From NCBI GenBank assembly GCA_034008185.1, contig CM067082.1, positions 10,586,984 through 10,650,983 of the forward strand: a DNA stretch of 64,000 nt. Direction: 5' to 3'. Source of the stretch: Gorsachius magnificus (Eukaryota > Chordata > Aves > Pelecaniformes > Ardeidae). Numbering within the stretch: position 1 is the first letter of the stretch; every line of letters starts with the position of its first letter. Below, piece after piece: positions 47,600 to 61,600 of the stretch. A model generated the notes under the pieces. It had not been told where the DNA came from, did no database searches, and saw nothing but the letters and a program-made list of their open reading frames with translations. Position numbers and translations under genes: made by a program.

Positions 47600-47704
47600 G
47601 AAAGTACATGACAATGAAAGTAGGTGAATACCGAAAAAAGACTGTTTTAATAAATACTTCTATATGTCACTGTCTTGAAAGTACAATACAATGAAAGTAG
47701 TTGA
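47600..47704 (+). repeat. Spaced imperfect direct repeat (28 bp, twice)
   Basis: A 28-base block at 47600-47627 (GAAAGTACATGACAATGAAA...) recurs at 47677-47704 (GAAAGTACAATACAATGAAA...) with three mismatches; 49 bases lie between. The first copy abuts the inferred 5' breakpoint of the neighbouring CR1. Confidence 0.9.
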
Positions 47705-50700
47705 GCTGTCCTTTTGTCCGATATGTATAAAGTGAAAACAACTGTTAGAAAAATGTAACAGTCATGTTAAAACAAACTTGAACAGTTGTTCAGTAGTAAC
47801 ACAGTGCCTGTTTATGACCTTCAAAAACTATTTCTTGCTTGTCAGTTTATGAAAATGTTGAATTTTAATAAAGTTGAATGAATCTGGGATGCATTTGGGA
47901 AATGAAAGTCCCTTGACATGTTGAGCAATCCCTTCTGTGCTGAGGATGTTGTCTGGGAACTCAAGAAAAGTGGTCTGTAAAGTGTAACAGAATGTGCAAA
48001 CTCTCTGCCACGTCGTAAGCATGCAGGACCATGAAGGTCCATTCCTGCATTCTCAATAATGTCATGTACGGTGGTGATGATTAAGTGTTTTTGAAATGAG
48101 CAGGAATGGGTGACTTTTAACTAAGAATTTTTATGGCGGTAGCTTATTGAGCGATTACGTAAGATTTACTGACATTCTTGTTGGTTGTGTTCTGGTTTTG
48201 TATTTTTCTTCCCAGGATTATGGGGAAAATTGTAAAACTAAGAGTGATGATGCTATGACAGTGCAAGTGGGATATCCTGAGTTCGTCTGTTGTCTAATCT
48301 AGCCTCTGATCCTAGAAGAGTGTTTATACTGTCTGTATTAGTCAGTAAGATGGAACTCAGTATGACAGACGAGTATAACTAACTTGAAAGAGAAAGTTGA
48401 GTGAAGTTGCCTTGAATGTTTTGACAAAGTTGTTTGTTTTTACTGTAAAACTGGTATTGCACACTATGTTTTCCTAACATTATAAATGATGCTTTGCTTT
48501 CTTTTGCAAATTGCTGTTCATATGAGGCCTTGCCAAAATTGAGCTTTTTATGATTTGATTTGGGAAAAATTACTTGGGCAAAATAATATTGATTTTTTTG
48601 CTAGGCAGGGTGTATATCTTATATTTTTTTAGTACATTGTCATGTCTGCAACACCTGCATTGGTGTCATTCGCGGGTGGGGGAATAGGTTGTGTGTGATG
48701 AGGGTTGCTAGTTCTCTCTAAAACCTCCCTTTTAAAAATGTCTATAGTCCTCTGATGGCAGTTTCATTGCCAAGCTAGGGTTGCTTTCGCAGGAAGTGAT
48801 TGGAAGGAGACCTTGTTTAAACTGGCAGAGAGAACAGGAGAAGAAATGCAATTTTTTTCTTTTGCTGACACTTTGAAAGTTAATGAAGCTTTTTGTCATA
48901 GATGCTACTGACTTAAACCCTCAAATTCACTGCCTGCCCATCCTTGTCTCCCCGTTTCATTTGAAATGTTTTGAATGCTTCCTTACTTGCTTTATTCCAC
49001 CACGTCTAGGACAGGTTCTTCAAAAAAAATTTTGTCTATGGTTATGGTACTTTCTGTTTAAAATATCTGTAAGTGTTGCTTTTTTTTTTTTTACCAACGC
49101 CTAGTCTATTTGCTGAACTTCTTTGTAGTTGAGTGTAGCTTCCTGGTTTTCTCATGTTATTTAATTAGGCAACAAGTTGCAGCAAAGCAGCTTCCTTTAA
49201 ATTGAATCAGTGAATATTGTGCATATTCTAAATAGGGAAGCAACTAATGTCTCTGTGAACCTTACAAAATTCTTGGACGTTTTTCTATAGCTTTAATGTT
49301 TGTGTGGAAAGCCAAAACCGGTTGTGAATAAAGCAACTATCTGCCTTCCTGTGTATTCCGTTTCGATTTTATTTGATTTATTTTTTGCTCTCTATTGCTG
49401 TCTTTTGATGGTAACAATAAAGAGCTGTCCTACCTTTATTTTTTTCTATTGCTTCATGTCATATAACTTGTTCTGACAAGCAATGGTGCTACTTCATTGG
49501 GTCCAGATGTGTGTACTGCTACCCTAAGATAATTATACAATAAAACTGACATGTAGAAGTATTTATTAAAACTGTCTCATTTGGTTTGCAGTGAGCATTG
49601 CACAGTGTGATTACTTTTATAGTAATACAACGATTTCTTTGAAACGCTCTGTGTGTGTGCTGCCTTAAGAAAAGTAAAGGGAAATGAGGAGAGTAAATAC
49701 AGGCAATCTGGCTAGGTGCAGAGTGTAGTTCAGACTGTAAACCCAGGAAACGACGACTGACTGGGGAATTGTATGAAATCACAGATTCATCAGTCAAACT
49801 GTAACGGTGAGCTTCTGGATGGAGGGATGTTATTCTGGTGGTAGTTGTAGTGTGCTGAAAGCACATGTACAATGTGTGCAAAGATATTTGGATGCATGCC
49901 TTTTCTGATAGAATGATTTTGTCCACGTAAACATGCAGGCTGGACCTTTGTTTACCAAAAGTTAAACCAGAAGGCTGTGATTTATGACTTAACAGGGCAT
50001 TTTGGAATATCTTTCATCAAGTTGCTATATGAATCTCTAATTCTGAAACAATCCTATAATCTGTGGTAGAGGAAGAAAACCCAAACTTTTGTTTGTCATA
50101 AAGCAGTGTGAAGTAGAGCTGGAGCTTTGCTTGACATGGTGTCTGTTGGTGATCCTTGAGCATCAGAGTGAAGCGTAGTGCTTGAAGAGGACTTCCCAGT
50201 CAGCATGGACATGCACTGCGCTACCAACCTGCTGAGTAACTAACTCCACCACAGGGGGAGTCTCTGGTGCTTCTGTTAGAAGAATTTACAAGGGAAGTTA
50301 CAGCTTGACATGATTGAGAATTCTGAAATAAATATTAGGTTACTCTTAAAACAACTCTAGATGAACTAAATGCATAAAACACTAGGTCTTGATAGTGTAA
50401 AATTTTAACTGTTGCTTATACAAGCTGTGAGACTATTCAGTGTTATTTCCTTTCTGGCCTCAAGATCTGTATATTAAGTGAGCAATTGCAGGAAAAAGAA
50501 GTGAAGATGGCGTGGTCAGTTGAATGCTAGATAAGTGGGTTTTGTTCTTGTCCAGTTAATGAATTTGCCCGAGACAACAGAAAAGTCATGTAAACAACAC
50601 GTTTTCCAGGTGACCAGTAACTGGGATTTCATAACTTCTGAGAGTTTGCCTTGAAGTAGAGTAGTCTAGCTGAAGGAGGAGAATATTGAGGTCTCCACCT

Positions 50701-51509
50701 GAAGGCAATTGAATTTAGTCACTGAATGTGTACAATTTTATAAAATGCTTGTGTATTGGACACTTAACATTAATGGAAGTTTTTGACCCTAATCTGTCAT
50801 CTTACTGTTTGTGACAGGGGTCCAGACAATTTCATTCATATTGTAAAGCTCTGAGTTTATAGTGGAGTCTCATAAAACTGAAAGAGGAAATTTAATATTT
50901 CTGTCTTCAGAGCAGGATTTGTAGAGCATGCAGTTTTAACAGGAAGGAAAAAGAATGCAAGCCTAGAAATGTATGATCATAGTAGACTGAAAATGCTTTA
51001 AAAAGCAGTTCATGGTTTGAGCACCACCCAGCCTTTACACAAGATGGGCCAGGATAGGTTACAATAGAAGGCTGTAGAGACACCTGGTTATTTAGTGCCA
51101 CAGTATAGGGGTGTGTGTTTTGTACATGGTAATGATTTCAGATGTGAATGGAGCCTGCAGTCGGGCTTCTGTGTTCTGTATTACCCTTACTGGTTTACTC
51201 TTTGTGGGAGGGCATATACACACACATCGGTACAAAAAATATACACACACCTCAGAACAAGTGTTGTGTGAAGGGAGCTGCTGCTTTTCTGTTTCTGTGC
51301 TATGGTTTCTGGCCCACTAAGCAAGGCGAACATAGCATGTAGAGAAGCAGTGATCTTTCTTCAGTGAGGTAGGCATTTCATTTGAATCAAGCTGATATAT
51401 AAAGAAAAAGCGTTCCCCCAAGCGTGTCACTTCTTTCCTGAAACTTAAAAAGACAGTAAATTGGTTTGGGGTGGTACAAGTGCTGTTGTTTATTGGACTA
51501 CATTGTAGA
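47705..51509 (+). other. ASAP1: ASAP1 intronic sequence; no exon seen
   Basis: AT-rich unique DNA with a T run near 49080-49092 and short CA-rich patches at about 51211-51250. The longest frame (135 codons, minus strand, 49519-49926) has no recognisable domain. No ASAP1 exon 2 sequence was found. Confidence 0.8.
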
Positions 51510-51748
51510 CTCAAACAGGCTTCCAGTAGGTTAGACATTAGGAAAAATTTCTTCACAGAAAGGGTTGTCAGGCATTTGAAGGGGCTGCCCAGGGAAGTGG
51601 TTGAGTCCCCATCCCTGGAGGTATTTAAAAGGCGGGCAGATGAGGTGCTTAGGGACGTGGTTTAGTGGTGGGATGGCAGGGTTAGGTTAATGGTTGGACT
51701 TCATGATCTTAAAGGGCTTTTCCAACCTAAACGATTCTATGGTTCTAA
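51510..51748 (+). mobile_element. CR1 LINE 3' end, 5'-truncated
   Basis: Plus-strand CR1 tail. GTTAGACATTAGGAAAAATT begins the recognisable part; a frame reads [20 protein letters not shown] (ORF2 C-terminus) and [15 protein letters not shown] before a TAG stop at about 51663-51665. The 3' UTR contains GGTTGGACTTCATGATC and TTTTCCAACCTAAACGATTC and ends with the ATTCTATGGTTCT terminus. The terminal ORF2 frame is still open. Same subfamily as the 19.65 and 62.5 kb copies, opposite orientation. Confidence 0.93.
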
Positions 51749-54700
51749 TCAATAGTTTTATTTGTATTGGGCTTTGATTTTTGTGGAGTAATGTTCAGAT
51801 CCATTTTGAGCCTTCTTAGGAAGCTTTCAGTTGAGTTTGAAGAGGCCCCACTTATTATTTTGTTGCTAAAAGTAAATGTGTACTTTGAATGTTGCTGATG
51901 GCCTCTAAGGCCTGGTTTGGTTCTATTGTTCTGCAGCCTTTGAAGAATTTCTTTCTATCTTGTAATAATAGAGTTGACAAAAAAGAATAGACGGTTTGTC
52001 TATGGAAAACAAAAATGCAGGCAAACTGATGTGCTCCTAAAGTGCATATGATATATTGGTGTAATGGGTTGTGCTGTCTTGGACTTTGCTTTCCAAAAAA
52101 ATTGCATGAGGCATATGGTGAAGTATAAAGCAAAAGGTAGATGCTGAAAGATTATGAACATGGTCCAGGAACTGCTGGGGACCAGATATAGTTTAGTACT
52201 TAATAGCGTGATGCTTCAGCTCGTTGCTCTAGAATGTTGGAGGCAGAAAACTTATTTCAACTGAGGAAAGAGGAAGCGATGTTTAAAAACTTCAGCAGTA
52301 TTAAAATTGAGTAGTACTCTATAATGAAGCTATATGAATTTCTGCTCTGACATTTGTATGGTACTAATTTATAGCCCATAGTAAACAATTTACTTAAAGA
52401 TACAAGATTTACTTGCAAGATGTATTTAAGATTTATGTGTGTTTGCTACCGACTATAAAAGTTAAATTCTTACAAGGAGAAAAATCCTTTCTTTTGCTGA
52501 CTCAGTTTTACATGTGTTCATGCTTTCCGTCATTCTGTTGTACCTTTTATCTTGTCCCTTCTTGAGGGGCCTGATGTTGACTGATACCAAATCTCTGTGA
52601 GAGGCTTTTACATGCTTTAGTGTTTGTAGCAAAAGCTCCAAGTGTCTTGCCTAATAACCCTTTCTATAAAAAGTGGTTTTATTTTGCAGAAATGAAGTTG
52701 TTCTTCACAACTTGGTAGATTCTGTTTTGCTGAGTAATTTGTTCTGAAGGACAATACATGTTCCTCTAAATAGTATGAGTTACAACTTTTATTCTGTTAA
52801 TCCATTTTTGTAGCCACTTTAACTTAAAGCTTCTCAAACTCCCTGGCTTATGTGAATATGACTGTATTGAGAAATGAGAAAGGTGTGAATTGGTACGAAT
52901 TGAAACACTGTGTGGGTTGAGAAACATAGTTGAATTGTTTGCTATGGTTAAAATGTAAAAAGTTTATTTGCACAGGATATTCTCAAAAGTTTTCTAGGCT
53001 GTCAATTTTTTTTTCCACCAGAAACCACCACCTCATTGAGTCAAACCACAAGTTCACCTAACCCCGTACCCTGCCTTTTAACAGTCAGTGATCAATAGCA
53101 TCTGTCTTGGGGAGAACATGAAGAACAGGGAGACTTGCTGTGGTACTGTTCCAACAATCTGCAGCTCAGAAGTTTTCTGAGTTGAAGGTGATGAACTGTT
53201 AAACACACAGATGTCTTGGATATCTCTCTTGTTAGTTATGTGAGTTCAAAAAGATTTGGAAACCTAAATTTTGTAGCTTACCTAGGTGGTGTTCAGGGGG
53301 AAAAAATTGACTTTTAAATGAAGCCTGTATCCTGATGATTTAATTTGATGTGCCTAGTTCTAATAGTATGAGAAAATAAGTAATTGTTCCTTGTTTATTT
53401 CTTCTGTTCCTTACAGTCTGTAGACCTCTCTTGTTCTACATCAATCATTTCTTCGTGAGGTTGAAGAATCTTAGCATACCTCACCATGTTCAACCTCACC
53501 TCTCTTAAGAAAAGTTTCTCTAGTTGAGGTCAACCTAATTGCCTGCCTTTACCCCTCTTTTGCCTTTTTGAGCTACAAAGAACAAAATGCAGATGTACTA
53601 TCAACTTGCATCTTGGTATAATGATGCCCTCTGTGCTGCTTTTACTCCATCTCTGATGACTTTTCTAAATAATGTGTGAATACACCGAGGTGTACAGATG
53701 ATAGAACTGCTTCCTGATGATTTCTCTTGAATGTCAAAACTGACAGTTTATTCGTTTATTCGTATTTCCTTTCTTTTTAAATAGTTGCTCGTCCAGAAGA
53801 ATGGTTTCCCTATGTCTTGTGTCAGTTTATTTTTTTCAAGAACCTTTGGTGTTGAGCATTGTTAGATCTTTTTGGAAATTCAGATAGACTTTCTTTGTGG
53901 GTTTGAGGTGTGTGAATGAGAGAGAAGATGCATAACAGAATTAAGACAACCTTTTTGTTTTGAATGTGTGTGAAAAATATACTAGTTTTTATGCATTCAG
54001 AAAAATTGTTACTATAAATCTCCTGTTTTGTGATTTTTACATTTAATTTTCAGGGTACTTGTGTGACTTGCTCATTTGCTCATGACTTCAGCCTGTTGAA
54101 GGATGCCTTCTTTTAGTGATATCCTTTATTGGCTCTTTTGTCATTGTGGTCTTTCTGAAAAGACATGTTTCTGAAATGACAGCCATTAGTCTACCTAGGT
54201 ACAATCATTTAAAATACTGTTGTCAAAGATTTGAATGTTGTATATCGGGGAGAATGGGAGAAGGTCTCCTTCAGCATATCTCGCTGAAACACTGTAATAT
54301 TGAAAATTATATGTGAGTACTAATTTGGTACAACTAAATATTTATAGTCTTTCAGCAGGAGACCTTCCCACTTTAGATTTCATTTTAATGTAGTTTCAAA
54401 AAGCTTGTGTTTTTCCAAATAAACTGCTGCAACTGGGTTAATAATGCCCATGCTACTACATTTTTAAGAAAAAAAAGACCTTTTTAAGCAGCTGGTGTCT
54501 ACTAGAAGCATGTGCCAGAGTGGAATGCTTATGGAAAAATTTTAGCTTAAAAGTACCCTGAAGACATCAGCATCTAAATTTCCTTTATTATTTATTTGAA
54601 GAGGTTCTGACACCCACTAGCAAATGGGATCGGTGAATGTGCTTTCCGTGCATTGTCCCTGTCCATTGAACTGATATCCAAAATGTCAGGAAACTTCCTT

Positions 54701-55060
54701 CTTTCCCTGTGGAAAATTAGACAGCACTTCTGTGGGGAAGTTAATATTAGAGTATCCCGCTACAGAGAAAACGGTCTGAAGTGGTTTCTTACATCATTTG
54801 AGAATGGGGCAGATGCTTTTCTTCAAAAAAAAAAGAGTAGTACTTAAAAATGGGGTAATCCACCTAGTAAAATGAGGGGTAAGGTTCAGTGTTACTGCTT
54901 TTTCTGTTACCTACCTGGATGACTTAAAGGGGTTTGGTTTATTTTTAATTTATTTTTTACACTGTCATCTTTGTGTCTTTATCGAAAAGATTTCAGATTT
55001 TTTTGCTGGAGCTTGCATTAACCGCAGGGGTGCCTGCACAGGAAATGGAAACTTTCTTGC

Positions 55061-55627
55061 ATGTGCTGGAGGAGAGGTTGTGACATGGGTTGTGTAGGTG
55101 GCATTGCTGGCGTGAAGTTCTGCCTCTCGGCAGGAAGAACGTACCTCTTCTGCTCCCCTCCTGAATGGGGCTGGTCAGGGAGAAAAGGTCAGGTTACCAA
55201 ACTTCGAATGGAAATGATCTGCACACCTAGCCAACTGCTGTTGGTTGCACGGTTAGTGGAAGAGAAGGGTGACTTTGGTTTTTCACATTGCCTTTGGGGT
55301 TGTTTTTCTCATCTCTTTCTTTTGATCAGTTGTGTAATAGATGTGGAAGAAGTAAAGGGCGTGGTCCTCCGAGCCGAACTCGTTAACCAAGGCAGTTCTT
55401 TGTTTCGATGCACATCCTTGTACCAGAGGGTGGGTGAACTGCTGTGCTGGCGTTGCACAATTCCCCTCTTGCCGGTGATAGTTGCGTGTACGGCAGGAGT
55501 GGCATTTGCTGCTGCTGCCTTTCTTCCCCAGCCTGCTTTTCTTGACTCACGTGTGTGCCTAGAACGGGGAGCGGGCAGCACTCGGCTGCGCAGTAGCAAG
55601 GGCTCGTTCCTTGGCTCTTGCTGCTGA
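55061..55627 (+). other. Unexplained 188-codon open frame in a CpG-richer interval
   Basis: This is the longest open frame outside CR1 copies and the promoter island. It starts at an ATG with poor context (T at -3) and ends at TGA. The predicted product is Cys-rich and has one strongly hydrophobic Ala/Val/Leu segment (about residues 133-154, including LLPVIVACTAGVAFAAAAFL), but no domain I recognise. The second half (55340-55625) has more CpGs than the surrounding intron and includes an acceptor-like pyrimidine tract ending CCCCAG at about 55532. It could be a chance frame, a noncoding regulatory patch or part of an unannotated transcript. I do not call it a gene. Confidence 0.2.
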
Positions 55628-58600
55628 ATAAGCTGGCTTGCCTCTCCTTGCTTTATTCCTGTTGACTGGACATTTGTAGTTCTTTTCTAGTAGAATATTT
55701 GTTTCCCGAGCTGGATGTTTTCGCTGCCAGTTTTTAAGTGTGGGGGAAAAAAAAAAGTACCAAAAAGACATCTGCCCCACAAGTGGGATTGCACTGGAAA
55801 TGTAAAGTGTTGCAGTTCTTGGAGAAGAAAAAGGGAAAAGGAATGAAAAGGGAGATGAATTTCTCCATGCATGATGGGGGAATGTGATTCCATGTTATCT
55901 TCAGCATGTGGCTCTCCTCTTGTTCTTCTTTTCTTTACAGAGAAAGAAAAATGCATCATTAGATTTAACTAGGAATTTGTTTGAGGCCTGAAGGTATTGA
56001 GAGTATAGGGTTTTTTGGAACCTTTGATGTTCATTAGGGAGTAGTTCTGTTTCTGTGCCAGGCGATTTATCCACTTTACTTCATCCAGTTGCTTTCTTCG
56101 TTTCCTTTGCAAGCTGCAGTTTTACTGTTTCCTACTTTCTTCTGCAACTGCTAATGTTTCTTATTTAGCTTTTCTTTCCCAGACAAGCTCCTAGGCTTTG
56201 GAAACTTTGGTTATCTCACTTCTGTGGGATTAAATTTAATGGAAGGGAAAATAGAGTATTATTTTTTTATATTAGTGTTCTTTTTGGTTTATACAAAGGA
56301 CTGTAATTTTTTTAACAGTATTTTAGTATTGAAGTTGCATATGAGTGGGTAGGTTTTCCCCATAGGGTCCTTAAAGCCAGTACTTAAAATAATTACAGTC
56401 TTGATGTCATGCTCTGTGCTTGCTTTTTAAATTTTTCTTATGATAGACAGTAAATTGTAAGTTAATTTTATTTCCTGTTTATATTCTGAATATTTCAGTG
56501 GTTTTCAGATAACTTTAAATAAATGTTTGGGTTTTTAAGTCTAGTGGCATCATTTCACAGTTTTAAGAGATGACTTCATAAAATTAGCAGAACTTTACAT
56601 TTGGTGTCATATTTAAACTAAATGACTGTTTAGGAAGAAAACGGGTAGTTATTCCCTGCAAGCCATCACTTACAGCAAACAGTGATGTTACTTTATTTTC
56701 AGCTTGCATAGATTTGTCTGGTACTTGCTTTTTGTTGTGTTCCTCAGTCTCAGTTTATTTAAACCTCTCTAGTCCTCATATTGTAAACTTCCGAATCAAA
56801 TAATGAGGGTAAGCTGGTGCTACAGCCAGGTGTCATGCGTGCCTACTAAACAGATTAAAAGAAACTGAAATAGAAAAGGGAACTTGCACAGAAGGTCGGA
56901 GTGTTGTGATAGTATTAACGAAACAACTATGTAGTATGTATAGGAGGGTACCAGGTTTCAGTTTAAGGCCAGAAGCAGATGAGACACCTGTACCAAGGTT
57001 ACTTTGTGTGATTGATAGGAGGATTGCTGTTTGAAGGTTGGTAAATAAACTAGATACCTATCTCTGTAAGTGTATTACAAGCCAGGCTGGCCATAACAGG
57101 TCATGGGGCACCACTGCGCAGCTGGGAGCAGTTGTTGTTTTCAAGCAGTGATACCACTGAGATGTTGCAGGTTGTCTACGAGAAGTCATATTTTCGATGG
57201 ATTCTCACTGGCCTTTCACAGGTATATTTTTTTCTATTTCATAATGAAAAGCATTTACTGGTTGTTACAGTATTTCATTAAAGGGGATTGTAAGGAACAT
57301 ACCTGACAAGCTTTACCCAGTTCATGAAAGTGGTAATTTTCATGATGAAGTTGAATTAATGATGAATTAAATTATAAATGAAATTGTAAGATCATTTTTT
57401 AAGAAATTACTCCCAAGGTCAAAGACAAATTCAGCTGTCACTTGTAACTAAAAAAAATACTGCCAAGTGTATTGGGTCCTTTGTGGAATTGGAGCTGGCT
57501 CTGTCCGACATGGAGGCAGCTTCTGGTGTCTTCTCACCGAAGCCACCCCTGCAGCCCCTCTCCCTGCCTCCAAAACCTTGCCATGTAATCCAACACACCA
57601 AGTAGGATGTTTGCCTCATGGTGAAGATATTTTAATGTTGAATTTTATTCTGTCTTTAGCCAAAGGGTGGTAACAACAACTGTCAAATGTGGCTGTGGCT
57701 TAGAGAATAGAGTAGTGAAAGAGTGATCAAAACGCGCCTGACATCAGCACACAGTTCAGTAGCGCAGTGCTTTTTGTAAGACTCTAACCTGAGATTGCCT
57801 GGAAGTATTTGCCAGGAACTAGTTTGACTGATAAGTGGACTTGAAGGACATTTAAATCAGTTTTCCAGGATTATTGCATGTATAGCAAGTTTGACAGTTT
57901 TGGGAGAACTAGGCTTTCAGTAGAGTTGGTCTGGAAGTGTATAACAAACGCAGTGCTTTTGGGAATTACTGCGCGTGCCTTGTAGGTTTTGCAGAATGGG
58001 TGTAATGAGCAGGGGCTGACGTCTGGATGCCTGACTGTATACAGGCCCAGTAGAAGTTTCTGCTGCACATGTTGTGAGCCGCTGGTTATGTTGGGTTACA
58101 AAACCTCTGCAAATCCAGACAGCTGCAGAAAATCCTCAATTTGTATGAGCACAGTTTCTGAGCCTGTCATACCACTTCACTGCTCGGACCATTCAGCTGA
58201 AGTGGGAACTTGTGCTTCTGACAACCCTTGATTAATCTAAAGGATATAATGGGCAGCTGGGGTGGTTGCTGGCATGCCCCTTTTTGGTAACCTGCTACAT
58301 GGTAGGATGAAAAACTTATTTAACTGAAAAATCATATTTGACTCAAACCAGGGTAAAATAGAGTGCAAATTTAAAACATTCATTGTGACTTTGAGAACGG
58401 ACAACGCAATTGCAAATGTTTCTAAACGATGTAGGGAAAAAAATGGGAGAATGATACTTAATGGAGTTGCACCTGACTTCACTTAGAGCTTTTCCTCTCT
58501 CTCTCAAGTTAGCATACTGAGTCAGCTGGAGAGGTGCCTGTCCTGGATTCTTTCTTTCATCATACCTCCTGCTGCACCTGGTAGAAAGTCTTGACGCAGA

Positions 58601-61600
58601 ATGTTTGTGTGTATGACTAATCTTATCCTTGAAGTCGTGGGTGGAAAAGGGGGAGGGCTCTAGACTTTTAATCTTTCTCCGATATTTTCTTTCTTTCTTG
58701 GAGATGCAAATACAGGTCAAGGTATCTTGCAAACTACCCTGTTGTATTGGACAGGCTGATGAACAAATGTTTGCCCGAGAGTGTGGTAAAATCTTCCTGT
58801 CCCTTTTTGTGACTTGCCAAGTATGTTAAGCTGCAAAGTCTTTCTTGTTTACCTATTTTTGGTGGTACAGACTCTGTTGCTCTGTACACCAACAATCATG
58901 TTTTATACATGGTACTGAATGGGATAAATATGTAGTATTACAGGCATTGAATTAAGTCTAGCCACAATGAGGTCTGCAGTTTTGGGGGTAACTGACCTCC
59001 AACTTTTTTCCTAAGCTTACGATAACAGCAGACAGTAACCCATACCTACTTTTCAAGTATGAAGGGGGCTGTGGAATGAACATCTAAGCAAAACAAAACA
59101 AAACAAACCCCATTCCTTTAATCCATAATTGTTTTTCTTCTCTCAGGATCAGGTGTATTCAATTCTTTTTAACACAACTGTAAGAAAAGCATCATCTTGG
59201 GAAAGAATAACTCATTCAGTAATTCTCTCATACTTTAAGGGTATTTTTAATGTATAATATATAATTTAGAAGAAACGTTTATATTGTATATTAAAGACTT
59301 TGTTGCAAATATCATAAATTGCATCAAATAGGGAATGAGTTGTAGCACAACCTGCTAAAAATTACTCCTTTATGTTTACTGATGTCAGTGTTAAGTGAAA
59401 AAATTCTCCTTTTAGTTCAGTAGTACAGTAACTGCACCAGTGATGACTTACCTGATGTTAAGACCACGCAGATATGTTGTTCTTCTTGAGAACACTTAGG
59501 ATGGCTCAGAAGGTACTATTTACAGGCAAAGCAAAATAGTGGACAGCTAGTTTTTCATCCCCTTCTACCAGCAGTTTGGATCGATTGGGCTCCAAGCTTG
59601 ACAATGACGTTTCATCTGTGCGAGTGGCTAAAAGATACCTTTAAGGTACATGTGGTTTAGTGTGTCTCTCTTGGTACTCTTTGAAAATAACGCTTCTCCT
59701 AACAAGTGAGCTGCTTGGAGACTGCTGGGTGATTTGGAAAGCATGCTTTCCGGTCAGAACACTCCTTTGTCATCTATGGTGCAGGTGCAGTTAAGGCCTG
59801 TAAGTTAGGTAGCTGCAATGACTGTACATTGAATGCTGTTAATGGAAGGTAACCTGTAAAAACATGGGCTAAGCTGCTTTGTGTTTGCTCCAGGCTAGGA
59901 GCATGCACAGGGGTAGTTATTAACGGTTCAATTTCATTTTTCTTGTTAAGATGCTGTATGTTGGTTATAGATGTAAGGTTTGGAAAAAAAAAAACCAACC
60001 CAATTTATCCTGTATGGACTATGGACATTCATACATTATTAATAAATTTATTGATTTTTAAGACTTTTATTTTTATGAATTTGGGTGAATCATTTCTACA
60101 GGAGTTGTTTTGTTTCTTTGCATTGCAAGAAATAATTTAAAAACTGCTGCTCATGCTAATAAACAACAAAAAGCTTTATACTGACTCAAGGCGTAAACAG
60201 AATAGAGGTCTCAGCGGAGCATGTGACTGTTCAGGCATAACAAAATCAAAGCAGCTGGTTGAATAGCTTGGGTTTTTTTTAGTGCCAACCTTGCCAAGAC
60301 ATCTGTGCTTTATAAGACATTAAGGGGAGAGGTTGATTCAAATAATGTTGTTTCTGTGTACCAAATAGCGGTATGTTTTTGACAGCCTTGCTTTTGAATA
60401 AGGGGTCTGTACAAGTTTCCGTAGTCAAAAAGGCAGCATGCCAGGTGACTGTCTCTTCCACTGCAATCTTTCTAAAATGCAAATTCTTTTAATAAGAGTC
60501 CATTTTTAATGTGGAGTGTCAATTTATATCAGCTGTTCTCTTACCAAGCAGGAAGGTACTTCGGATTCATTGCAAACAATAGCACCAGCACTGAGTTTTG
60601 CCTTGTGAGAACCCGGGGAAAAATCTTTACTTTGGGGGTTTTAGATTAGCTGTTGTACTACTTAACGAAGAGGTGCACAAGGTAGTTGTGTTTTAGCTAT
60701 GAATTTTGGAAATGTATACTAGAAGAGTATCCTGTGGTAGCTTCATGCATGCAACTTTGGAAAATCCCTTTTATAGTTGAAAATTGCCTCCAGCTAATTG
60801 TTTTGGTTATGTGGTTTTTTTTTTTCTTTTGGTTTCACAAACCTGCTTTTTATAATCCCATACTTAACCTAACTCCAGGAGTCTGTGGTAGCTTACTTTA
60901 AATGATACGTGTAGGGATCAGAAGATACTGCTGTATCATAGAAAAGCTTGCTTTCTTAAGACTGAGGATTCTCTGAATTACTTGTGCTCAGATGAAGTTG
61001 GTGACACTTTGTCATAGGAATAATGCTTTAAAAATTAAGTATCCTAGCCTACCTCACAGGACAATTGAGAAGAGGAGGAAAGCTGTTACTAATTGTGAAA
61101 TAGTGATGTTGCAATGAAGTGTTTTTTTTTTTAATTTTACAGTTCCTGCATGTAAGAGCATGCACGCAGTAGTTGCAGCAAGTGGACACAGGTAGTGACC
61201 CAAGTGACCATGTAGTCTTACCCTACCGTCATGTGACGGTAACTCAAGGTAGTTAAGTATAGTAGTCTGAAATAATCCTTGGAATTTAAATTTCTTAGTG
61301 ATTTAAAATCTGTCTTACTGTAAATATTAGCAGTATGAAACATGTAAGTTTGAACTAATTATTTGTGGAACTTAGAATTACAGGCCAAACCATAAATTGT
61401 CACTTTTCAGAGTTTCACAGACAAAGTTTCTGTAGCATCTGTTCTTGCAGGGTCAGGCACCGTGACCAGCTGAAGGTGCAATCCCGCCTGCCCACCCCCC
61501 CATTCCCCCTGGCTGCAAATTCTGTTGTGCCACATGCAGGGGTGCTCGGGAAAGGCACAGCAGCAGTATGGATTTGGTTTGTCTAACTGGGAAACCATTT

